Assembly: GCA_958349535.1 (NCBI GenBank)
Contig: CATWDJ010000003.1
Location: 1 to 64,000, forward strand
DNA: 64,000 nt
Direction of reading: 5' to 3'
From: Maccoyibacter sp900556645
GTDB taxonomy: Bacteria; Bacillota; Clostridia; Lachnospirales; Lachnospiraceae
Shown here: positions 7,517 through 14,781 of the stretch, piece by piece
How positions within the stretch are numbered: position 1 is the first letter of the stretch
How the letters are laid out: the number at the start of each line of letters is the position of its first letter
The notes under the pieces: generated by a model
Database searches by the model: none
What the model was told of the DNA's origin: nothing
What the model saw: the letters and a program-made list of their open reading frames with translations, nothing else
Translations under genes and position numbers: made by a program

Positions 7517-9298
7517 GTGAGTAATACAGAGGATTACTTGGACAGTCTGCTGAATAATATCAATAGCGTAAATATGACGGGAAAAAACCAGCCCTCCAGA
7601 GAGGAGGATATTTCCACAGCCAAAAGCGAGGAAATCATCAGACGCTATAAGCAGGAGCAGGAATACAAGAGGGAAAAAGAGCAGAAGAGAGAAGAAGAAC
7701 GCCGGCGAGAGCAGGAGTTTTTAAATACATTTGAAGAAGAACTGTCAGAAGAAGAAGCAGACGATTTTCTGCATCAGTTTGAGTTAGAGTTGGAAGCTGA
7801 AGATGGAAATTCCAGGGAACCTATAGAAGAGCAGGAAAAACAGGCAGGTTTTTTTGAAAATATCGAGGGAATTGTAGAGAGTATATCAGGAAGCAGGGAA
7901 CCAGCAAAACAGCCGGAAGCCTCCAAAGAGAAACTGGTACAGGGAGCTTTTGAGGAAGAACGTCTTACCCAGAACGAAACCCAATTTCTGTCGGATGTGC
8001 TTGGACCGGAAGTGGAATTGGAAGAGGTGGTTTCCAACAATATTCAACAAGATGTGTTGGGAGAACATGAAGAAGAGAAAGAACCGACCGAGAAGGCGGC
8101 AGAAGAAGCTGTGTCCGTTTCGGAGGAAATTCCCGTAGAAGAATTGACAGAGGAAGAACTGATAGAGGAACTTTCTCCAGAGGATTTGGAAGAAAAACTG
8201 GGTAGTCAGGATGAGGAACAGCCGAAAGAACTGGAATATGCCACAGAAGAAGCAATGGAAGAAGGTGAAACCGGGGACGAGGATTTGCTGGATCTTCTGA
8301 GTGATATGCAGGATGATGAAGATATCTCTGAAATAGGAGATTTGTTAAAGGCAGATCAGGAAAATATTGAGCTGGAGGAATCCGGCTTGGAGACTCCGAT
8401 GGCAGAAGGTCTATCTCAACCGACAGGTGGAAATTCGGGAGAAGAAACAGAAGAAGCAGCCGGGAAAAAGAAAAAGGGTCTGATTGGCAAATTGGCAGAT
8501 ATGCTCTTTGGAGATGACGAGGAAGAGGTAAAAGCAACCGAAGAAGTGGTTGTCCCGGAGATGGGAGATTTAGAGAATATTTCCGAGGAAAACCTTGAAA
8601 TCCTCAAAGAACTGGAATCAGCAGAAAAAGCAGCGGCACCGGAGGAGCAGGAAGACAAAAAGAAGAAGCGTAAACGGGAGAAAAAAGAAAAGAAGGAAAA
8701 GAAGCCAAAGGAGAAAAAAGAACGGAAGAAGCGTGAAAAGAAACCAAAGCCGCCAAAGGAGAAGGATAATACGCCACCGTTGCCGAAAAAACCGGTAATA
8801 TTAATCTTTTTAATGGTAGCATCTATTTTAGTATTGGTGCTTCTGATGTCAAAACTGATTGGATACACTTCCAGCATCAGTGCGGCGAAAGATGCTATGG
8901 ACAATGCAGATTACATAGAAGCTTATAGAGAATTGTCCGGTCTGGAATTGAAGAAAGCCGACAAGAAGCTGTATACGAAGGCAGAGGCAATGGCATCGGT
9001 ACAGGAGCAGCATGATGCTTACTTGACATTGATGTCAGCGGGAGAATACGAGATGGCATTGGATGCGTTGGTAAGAGGTGTGGGACGTTATGATGCGAAG
9101 CTGGCAACTGCCAAAAAATATGGTTTGGAAAAACAACTGAATGTGATTGAGGCAGAAATTGAAGATGCTTTGGACACCCAGTTTGATTTGACGGCTGACG
9201 ATGCCAGAGAGTTGTACAGTATCCGAAAACGAAAAGATTACAGTATACGGATACAGGAAATAATCGAAGAATTGAATTTAGGACAGGTTGAAGAATGA
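7517..9298 (+). CDS. Large acidic single-pass membrane protein of unknown function, coupled to hisH
   Basis: A 593-residue protein with a GTG start seven bases after AGGTGAG. Residues 1 to about 375 are extremely rich in Glu and probably disordered or coiled. Residues 376-420 form a dense Lys/Arg/Glu linker. One membrane helix spans about 426-447 (VILIFLMVASILVLVLLM), and about 145 residues follow with alpha-hairpin character (AYRELSGLELKKADKKLY, MSAGEYEMALDALVRGVG) resembling tetratricopeptide-like repeats. The positive charge before the helix suggests the acidic part is cytoplasmic and the repeats are outside. The stop overlaps the hisH start (ATGA, 9295-9298), implying translational coupling. 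I know no family for the whole protein. Composition bias makes similarity searches with the N-terminal part unreliable. Confidence 0.85.
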   Translation: MSNTEDYLDSLLNNINSVNMTGKNQPSREEDISTAKSEEIIRRYKQEQEYKREKEQKREEERRREQEFLNTFEEELSEEEADDFLHQFELELEAEDGNSREPIEEQEKQAGFFENIEGIVESISGSREPAKQPEASKEKLVQGAFEEERLTQNETQFLSDVLGPEVELEEVVSNNIQQDVLGEHEEEKEPTEKAAEEAVSVSEEIPVEELTEEELIEELSPEDLEEKLGSQDEEQPKELEYATEEAMEEGETGDEDLLDLLSDMQDDEDISEIGDLLKADQENIELEESGLETPMAEGLSQPTGGNSGEETEEAAGKKKKGLIGKLADMLFGDDEEEVKATEEVVVPEMGDLENISEENLEILKELESAEKAAAPEEQEDKKKKRKREKKEKKEKKPKEKKERKKREKKPKPPKEKDNTPPLPKKPVILIFLMVASILVLVLLMSKLIGYTSSISAAKDAMDNADYIEAYRELSGLELKKADKKLYTKAEAMASVQEQHDAYLTLMSAGEYEMALDALVRGVGRYDAKLATAKKYGLEKQLNVIEAEIEDALDTQFDLTADDARELYSIRKRKDYSIRIQEIIEELNLGQVEE

Positions 9299-9915
9299 TA
9301 GCAATTATTGACTATGATGCAGGTAATTTAAAAAGTGTGGAGAAGGCACTTTTGGCTTTAGGACAGGAAAGTGTGATTACTAGGGATTTTGAGACACTGC
9401 GGAAGGCAGACAAGGTAATACTTCCCGGGGTGGGAGCTTTTGCACAGGCGATGGAGAATCTCAAAAAATATGAATTGGATAAAGTGATTCATGAGATAAC
9501 AGAGCAGGGAACTCCTTTTTTGGGAATTTGTCTGGGATTACAGCTTTTGTTTGAAAGTAGTGAGGAAAGTCCGGGAGTAGAGGGACTTCATCTTCTGGAG
9601 GGACAGATTCTCCGCATACCGGATAAAGAAGGCTTGAAAATTCCCCATATAGGATGGAATTCACTGGAATTGGAGAATCAGGGCAGTCTTTTTGAGGGAA
9701 TCAATGGTAATCCTTATGTATATTTTGTGCATTCCTATTATTTGAAGGCGGCAGACCAGTCTATCGTGAAAGCCTCCACAGAGTACAGCACCCACATTCA
9801 TGCATCAGTGGAAAAGGACAATATTTTTGCCTGTCAGTTCCATCCGGAAAAAAGCAGTACTGTGGGATTGAAGATTTTAGATAATTTTGCAAAATGGCAG
9901 GGAGGAAAGAAATAA
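9295..9915 (+). CDS. hisH: Imidazole glycerol phosphate synthase glutaminase subunit HisH
   Basis: A 206-residue class I glutamine amidotransferase. The nucleophile Cys is in GICLGLQLLF, and the His and Glu of the triad are in CQFHPEKSS near the C-terminus. The oxyanion segment (LPGVGAF) is present. HisH releases ammonia from glutamine and channels it to HisF in histidine biosynthesis, which also yields AICAR for purine synthesis. The start codon overlaps the upstream stop by four bases, and the stop overlaps hisF by one base (TAATG). Other histidine genes are absent from the window. Confidence 0.95.
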   Translation: MIAIIDYDAGNLKSVEKALLALGQESVITRDFETLRKADKVILPGVGAFAQAMENLKKYELDKVIHEITEQGTPFLGICLGLQLLFESSEESPGVEGLHLLEGQILRIPDKEGLKIPHIGWNSLELENQGSLFEGINGNPYVYFVHSYYLKAADQSIVKASTEYSTHIHASVEKDNIFACQFHPEKSSTVGLKILDNFAKWQGGKK

Positions 9916-10676
9916 TGTTTACGAAGCGGATTATTCCCTGTCTGGATGTTAATAACGGACGGGTGGTAAAAGGAATTAATTTTGTGAATTTACAGGATGC
10001 CGGTGATCCGGTGGAGGTTGCGGCTGCCTATGACAAGGCAGGAGCCGACGAGGTGGTTTTTTTGGACATTACAGCCACTTCCGATGCCCGGGGAACCGTT
10101 GTGGATATGGTACGAAAGGTTGCGGAAAAAGTATTTATTCCCTTTACGGTAGGCGGAGGAATCCGTACGGTGGAGGATTTTAAGGTGCTTTTACGGGAGG
10201 GAGCAGATAAGATTTCTATTAACTCTTCAGCAATCAATAATCCACGGCTTATCAGTGATGCGGCAGATAAGTTCGGCAGCCAGTGCGTGGTGGTGGCCAT
10301 TGACGCCAGAAGAAGAGCAGACGGCAGTGGTTGGAACATCTACAAAAACGGCGGACGCATTGATGTGGGGATGGACGCCGTAGAGTGGGCAATGCAGGCT
10401 GACAAGCTGGGAGCGGGAGAAATTTTACTGACCAGCATGGACTGCGACGGAACCAAGGCGGGCTACGACATTGAACTGACCCGTATGATTGCAGAGAATG
10501 TATCTATTCCGGTCATTGCCTCGGGAGGAGCTGGAACTAAGGAGCATTTTTATGAGGCGTTGACAGAGGGAAAGGCAGATGCGGCATTGGCGGCTTCGCT
10601 GTTTCACTATAAGGAATTGGAAATCATGGATTTGAAGAATTACCTTGCAGAACAAGGGGTATCCGTAAGGAGGTAA
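9915..10676 (+). CDS. hisF: Imidazole glycerol phosphate synthase cyclase subunit HisF
   Basis: A 253-residue TIM barrel of normal length when started at 9915 (MFTKRIIPCLDVNNGRVVKG), with GGAGGA upstream. Catalytic aspartates are visible in IPCLDV near residue 11 and in LTSMDCDGTKAGYD near 130. The phosphate-binding motifs VGGGIR and SGGAG are present. It condenses the HisH-supplied ammonia with PRFAR to give imidazole glycerol phosphate and AICAR. An earlier in-frame ATG at 9894 lies inside hisH and has no need to be used. The short spacing to ung suggests one transcript. Confidence 0.96.
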   Translation: MFTKRIIPCLDVNNGRVVKGINFVNLQDAGDPVEVAAAYDKAGADEVVFLDITATSDARGTVVDMVRKVAEKVFIPFTVGGGIRTVEDFKVLLREGADKISINSSAINNPRLISDAADKFGSQCVVVAIDARRRADGSGWNIYKNGGRIDVGMDAVEWAMQADKLGAGEILLTSMDCDGTKAGYDIELTRMIAENVSIPVIASGGAGTKEHFYEALTEGKADAALAASLFHYKELEIMDLKNYLAEQGVSVRR

Positions 10677-10680
10677 AACA

Positions 10681-11361
10681 ATGGCTATGATAACGAATGA
10701 TTGGCTGCCTGCCTTGCAGGAGGAATTTAAAAAGCCATATTACAGAAAGTTATATCAGTTTGTGGGAGAGGAATATGCTAAAACAACCATATATCCTCCG
10801 GCAGATGATATTTTTAATGCACTTCATCTCACACCGCTGTCTCAGGTTAAGGTGCTGATTCTGGGACAGGATCCCTACCACAATGCAGGGCAGGCACACG
10901 GTCTTTGCTTTTCCGTAAAGCCGGAGGTGGACATTCCTCCATCTTTGGAGAATATTTACAAGGAATTGGAATCGGATTTGGGATGCTATATACCGGATAA
11001 CGGTTATTTGGTGAAATGGGCTCAGCAGGGAGTACTTATGTTGAATACGGTGCTTACGGTTCGGGCACATCAGGCTAATTCTCATCAGGGTCAGGGATGG
11101 GAACAGTTTACCGATGCCATCATTCAGGCGGTTAATGCTCAGGACAGACCCATTGTGTATCTGTTGTGGGGAAAACCGGCACAGAGTAAAATACCGATGT
11201 TGACCAATCCGAAGCATCTGATATTAAAAGCACCTCACCCAAGCCCTTTGTCGGCATACCGGGGATTTTTCGGATGCAAACATTTCAGTCAGGCGAATCA
11301 GTTTTTAGAAGAGCATGGTGTGGAGCCGATAGATTGGCAGATTGAGAATAAAAGCAAATAG
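10681..11361 (+). CDS. ung: Uracil-DNA glycosylase, family 1
   Basis: A 226-residue enzyme that removes uracil from DNA to start base excision repair. The water-activating loop GQDPYHN (Asp and His), the uracil-recognition segment GLCFSV, LNTVLTVR, and the leucine-loop motif HPSPLSAYRGFFGC are all present, so it should be active. It starts four bases after the hisF stop, with AAGGAGG immediately before, and so appears to be the last gene of the membrane protein-hisHF-ung unit. The next gene has its own promoter. Confidence 0.96.
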   Translation: MAMITNDWLPALQEEFKKPYYRKLYQFVGEEYAKTTIYPPADDIFNALHLTPLSQVKVLILGQDPYHNAGQAHGLCFSVKPEVDIPPSLENIYKELESDLGCYIPDNGYLVKWAQQGVLMLNTVLTVRAHQANSHQGQGWEQFTDAIIQAVNAQDRPIVYLLWGKPAQSKIPMLTNPKHLILKAPHPSPLSAYRGFFGCKHFSQANQFLEEHGVEPIDWQIENKSK

Positions 11362-11368
11362 ATTACAC

Positions 11369-11397
11369 TTGTGAACATTAAGGGATTATTATATAAT
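11369..11397 (+). promoter_or_regulatory. Sigma-A promoter before the FliD-like gene
   Basis: TTGTGA (11369-11374) and TATAAT (11392-11397) with an exact 17-base spacer. The start used is 64 bases after the -10 box. The promoter rules out the in-frame start at 11371, which lies inside it. Confidence 0.75.
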
Positions 11398-11460
11398 GAC
11401 GATATAAGGAATGAAAACATTAATACACGGATGTATAAGCAGAGTCAAAGGAGTGATGAT

Positions 11461-12171
11461 ATGTCTACATTATTTGGAAACAGTGGAATGTTTGGAAGTA
11501 GCAGTATATTTAGCGGAAACAGTTCCGTTTTAAGTGATTGGGCAAATATCCGCAGCGGAAACTACAAAAAGCTGATGAAGGCTTATTATGCGAAGACTAA
11601 GGAAACTTCTGATACGGATAGCAGTTCCAAGAAGACAGAGGCAGATGAGAAGACTTTAACAGAAGCCGAAAGCAGTGCACAGGGTTTGAAGAAAGCAGCA
11701 GATGCCCTGTTGGCAACCGGTAATAAATCCGTATTCAAAAAAGTGGACACCAAGGATGCAGACGGAAATGTAACTCAAGAATATGATACGGATAAGATTT
11801 ACAATGCAGTAAATAAATTTGTTCAGAATTATAATGATGTACTCAGCAGTACGGAAAAGACCATTAACAGCGGGGTATCCAATAACAAAGCAAGCATGAT
11901 TTCGGCTACGGAGGCCAAAGAGAGCCTTTTGAATGAGATTGGTATTACCATCAAATCCGATAACAGTCTGGAGATTGACAAAGAGGCATTTCAGAAAGCG
12001 GATATGTCCAAGGTAGAGGCATTGTTCAGCGGTAACAGCTCTTACGGATACCAGACATCTCTGCGGGCAGCATTGATTGATTATCATGCAGGCAGAGAAG
12101 CGGATACATATAATCGTTTTGGGAATTACAACAGCTATAACAGCGGAACAAATTTTAACAGTTGGTTTTAG
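11461..12171 (+). CDS. FliD-like (flagellar hook-associated protein 2) short protein
   Basis: A 236-residue protein starting MSTLFGNSGMFG, with AAAGGAG seven bases upstream. The N-terminus is Ser/Gly/Asn-rich and contains SDWANIRSGNYKKLMKAYY. The second half has features of the FliD C-terminal region: the segments KFVQNYNDVL, NEIGITIKSDNSLEIDK and KVEALFSGN. Full FliD is about twice as long or more. This one is therefore a truncated relative or a filament-cap-like accessory rather than the main cap protein. No signal peptide is seen, consistent with flagellar-type export. The sortase gene follows by 15 bases. Confidence 0.6.
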   Translation: MSTLFGNSGMFGSSSIFSGNSSVLSDWANIRSGNYKKLMKAYYAKTKETSDTDSSSKKTEADEKTLTEAESSAQGLKKAADALLATGNKSVFKKVDTKDADGNVTQEYDTDKIYNAVNKFVQNYNDVLSSTEKTINSGVSNNKASMISATEAKESLLNEIGITIKSDNSLEIDKEAFQKADMSKVEALFSGNSSYGYQTSLRAALIDYHAGREADTYNRFGNYNSYNSGTNFNSWF

Positions 12172-12186
12172 GAGAAAAGAAGAGTT

Positions 12187-12942
12187 ATGGATAAGAAGAA
12201 AAAGAGAATCATAGCGGTACTGATTCTGGTCATTATCGTTTGTGCAGTGGGAATTGTATCTTACTTTGTAAAGCAGAACAAAGCGAAGGACGAAAATAAG
12301 AAGATTCAAAAGATTGCGAAGGAAGAGACAGAAGAGAAGATGGATGATGAGGTTTCCATTGATTTTGAAGCTTTGCAGCAGCAGAATGCTGATATTTATG
12401 CATGGATAAGAATACCGGAAACGCAGATTGATTATCCGATTTTACAGCATCCCAGTGATGATGCCTATTATTTGAATCATACCGTGGAGGGAACGGAAGG
12501 ATTGCCGGGTTCTATCTACACGGAAAAGGTAAATAGTAAGGATTTTACGGATTTCAATACCGTGATTTATGGACATAATATGAAAAACGGCACCATGTTT
12601 AAGGATTTGCACAAATATGAAGAGGAAGCCTTTTTTAAAGAAAATCCTTATGTGTATATCTATCTGCCGGACAGGACTTTAAAATATCATATTGTTGCGG
12701 CGGTAACCTTTGATGACCGTTATATACCTTATAGCTACGATTTTAGCAAGAAAAAGGAATGTCAAAAGTTTTTGGATGATGTTCAAAGTGGTGTAATAAA
12801 GAATACCAAGGCAGTTTACGCCGAGGAACAGGAAATCACAACGGATGATAAGATAATTACCATGTCCACCTGTATTGCAAACCAGAATGAAAGACGCTGG
12901 ATTGTGGTGGCAAAATTAGAAGAAGACAGTACACAGAAATAA
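12187..12942 (+). CDS. srtB: Class B sortase
   Basis: A 251-residue membrane-anchored transpeptidase. A basic start (MDKKKKR) and one membrane helix (about 8-28) precede the sortase domain (about 60-245). Catalytic residues are His in VIYGHNMKNGTMF, Cys in MSTCIANQNERRW and the Arg of the same motif. Helical insertions before the catalytic Cys (FSKKKECQKFLDDVQSG) are typical of class B. It would attach surface proteins to peptidoglycan. No obvious sorting-signal substrate is next to it: the FliD-like neighbour lacks one. Confidence 0.93.
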   Translation: MDKKKKRIIAVLILVIIVCAVGIVSYFVKQNKAKDENKKIQKIAKEETEEKMDDEVSIDFEALQQQNADIYAWIRIPETQIDYPILQHPSDDAYYLNHTVEGTEGLPGSIYTEKVNSKDFTDFNTVIYGHNMKNGTMFKDLHKYEEEAFFKENPYVYIYLPDRTLKYHIVAAVTFDDRYIPYSYDFSKKKECQKFLDDVQSGVIKNTKAVYAEEQEITTDDKIITMSTCIANQNERRWIVVAKLEEDSTQK

Positions 12943-12947
12943 AAGAA

Positions 12948-12979
12948 AGGCTTGGAAGCTCAAACTTCCAAGCCTTTTT
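12948..12979. terminator. Bidirectional terminator after srtB
   Basis: AGGCTTGGAAG pairs with CTTCCAAGCCT around a six-base loop, followed by TTTTTC and preceded by A-rich sequence. It lies between the converging srtB and ABC-F genes. Confidence 0.9.
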
Positions 12980-12990
12980 CTTTTTGAAAA

Positions 12991-14631
12991 TTAATTATCT
13001 GCCTCATCATCTGCTGACATGGAATAAACCTGACGTTTTCTTGCCATTTCATCACTTTCCAGATACTCGTCATAAGTGGTGATTTTATCAATCATGGTAC
13101 CGTTTGGAAGAATCTCCATAATACGGTTTGCAGTAGTCTGGACAATCTGATGGTCTCTGGAAGCAAAGAGAATTACTCCCGGGAACTTGATAAGTCCGTT
13201 GTTCAATGCGGTGATGGACTCCATATCCAGATGGTCGGTAGGCTCATCCAGAATCAGTACGTTGGAAGCCTCAATCATCATACGAGAGAGAAGTACACGT
13301 ACCTTTTCACCACCGGAAAGTACCCGCATTTTTTTTGTTCCGTCTTCTCCGGCGAACAACATTCTGCCTAGGAAACCACGGACGTAGGTGGCATCTTTAA
13401 TTTCAGAGAACTGGGTCAGCCAGTCTACAATAATTAAATCTGTATCAAAAATTTCCGTGTTATCCTTCGGGAAGTAGGATTGGGAAGTGGTAACGCCCCA
13501 GTGATAGGTACCCTCATCCGGTTCCATTTCACCGGAAAGAATTTTAAACAGCACGGTTTTGGCAAATTCATTTCCGCCTACAAAAGCAATCTTGTCATCA
13601 TGTCCTACGATAAACGAAATATTATCCAATACCTTGACACCGTCAATGGTCTTGCTGATTCTTTCCACAGATAAAACCTCATTTCCGATTTCACGCTCCG
13701 GACGGAAGTCGATATAAGGATATTTTCTGCTGGATGGCTTGATTTCGTCCAACTGAATTTTTTCCAGAGCCTTCTTACGGGAAGTTGCCTGCTTAGATTT
13801 AGAAGCATTGGCGGAGAAACGGGAGATAAACTCCTGCAATTCCTTGATTTTTTCTTCCTTTTTCTTGTTGGCTTCCTTCATCTGTTTCATTAAAAGCTGG
13901 CTGGATTCGTACCAGAAATCATAGTTTCCTGCATAAAGCTGAATTTTTCCATAATCAATATCAGCGGTATGGGTGCAGACTTTATTCAGAAAATAACGGT
14001 CATGGGAAACTACAATAACTGTATTGTCAAAGTTGATTAAAAATTCTTCCAACCATGCAATAGCATCCAAATCCAAGTGGTTGGTGGGCTCATCCAAAAG
14101 CAGGATATCAGGATTTCCAAACAAAGCCTGAGCCAATAAAACCTTAACCTTCATGGCACCCGGCAGGTCAGCCATCATAGAATAGTGATTTTCCGTAGGG
14201 ATGCCCAGTCCGTTTAACAGCATGGCGGCATCTGCCTCGGCATTCCAACCGTCCATCTCAGCAAATTCTGCCTCCAGCTCACTGGCTTTGATACCGTCTT
14301 CGTCGGAAAAGTCCTCTTTTGCGTAAATGGCATCTTTTTCTTTCATAATGTCATAGAGGCGTTTGTTCCCCATGATGACAGTATCTAAAACAGTAAATTC
14401 ATCATATTTGAAGTGATCCTGCTGTAAGAAGCTCAAACGTTGTCCCGGAGTGATGACGATGTCACCGTTGGTAGGTTCCAACTGACCGGAAAGAATTTTT
14501 AAAAATGTGGATTTTCCTGCACCGTTGGCACCGATTAATCCGTAGCAGTTTCCTTCCGTAAATTTGATATTTACATCTTCAAATAAAGCTTTTTTTCCAA
14601 GTCTTAATGTAATGTTATTTGCACTAATCAT
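12991..14631 (-). CDS. ABC-F ATPase of the YbiT/YkpA type
   Basis: A 546-residue protein with two fused ATPase domains and no membrane segments, the ABC-F layout of ribosome-associated translation factors. Domain 1 has GANGAGKST, ADLPGAMKVKVLLAQAL as signature region and LLLDEPTNHLD. The interdomain linker contains FSANASKSKQATSRKKALEK, a YbiT-like mark. Domain 2 has a degenerate Walker A (GGNEFAKT), signature LSGGEKVRVL and LILDEPTDHLD. I chose the ATG at 14631 because GAAAGG precedes it and the promoter's -10 box occupies the upstream alternative start. It may ease stalled translation; no evidence here favours antibiotic resistance. Confidence 0.92.
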   Translation of the reverse strand: MISANNITLRLGKKALFEDVNIKFTEGNCYGLIGANGAGKSTFLKILSGQLEPTNGDIVITPGQRLSFLQQDHFKYDEFTVLDTVIMGNKRLYDIMKEKDAIYAKEDFSDEDGIKASELEAEFAEMDGWNAEADAAMLLNGLGIPTENHYSMMADLPGAMKVKVLLAQALFGNPDILLLDEPTNHLDLDAIAWLEEFLINFDNTVIVVSHDRYFLNKVCTHTADIDYGKIQLYAGNYDFWYESSQLLMKQMKEANKKKEEKIKELQEFISRFSANASKSKQATSRKKALEKIQLDEIKPSSRKYPYIDFRPEREIGNEVLSVERISKTIDGVKVLDNISFIVGHDDKIAFVGGNEFAKTVLFKILSGEMEPDEGTYHWGVTTSQSYFPKDNTEIFDTDLIIVDWLTQFSEIKDATYVRGFLGRMLFAGEDGTKKMRVLSGGEKVRVLLSRMMIEASNVLILDEPTDHLDMESITALNNGLIKFPGVILFASRDHQIVQTTANRIMEILPNGTMIDKITTYDEYLESDEMARKRQVYSMSADDEADN

Positions 14632-14674
14632 AATTTCTGCCTTTCTGTCTGTGTCGTTGTATGAATCCTTTAAC

Positions 14675-14702
14675 ATTGTACCGTAAAATCTACATTTTGC
14701 AA
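14675..14702 (-). promoter_or_regulatory. Promoter of the ABC-F gene
   Basis: On the minus strand TTGCAA (14702-14697) and TACAAT (14680-14675) are separated by 16 bases, about 43 bases before the start codon. Confidence 0.65.
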
Positions 14703-14712
14703 GTTTTTTTCT

Positions 14713-14740
14713 TTGAATACAGTGGGTTTTCTGATATAAT
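14713..14740 (+). promoter_or_regulatory. Promoter of the GGDEF/EAL gene
   Basis: TTGAAT (14713-14718), 16-base spacer, TGATATAAT giving an extended -10 (TATAAT at 14735-14740). It is back-to-back with the ABC-F promoter, with only ten bases between the two -35 boxes. Confidence 0.7.
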
Positions 14741-14781
14741 TATTAATAACTGTATAAACCATCAGATAAGAGGTTTGTAAA

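Noticed and set aside
7965..8904. Long open frames on the minus strand opposite the acidic membrane protein
   Set aside because: They mirror the glutamate- and lysine-rich codons of the real gene and have compositions rich in Ser, Leu, Pro and Phe without ribosome sites.
12991..14676. ABC-F start at 14676
   Set aside because: That codon overlaps the -10 box of the gene's promoter; the ATG at 14631 has a ribosome site and the conserved start of the family.
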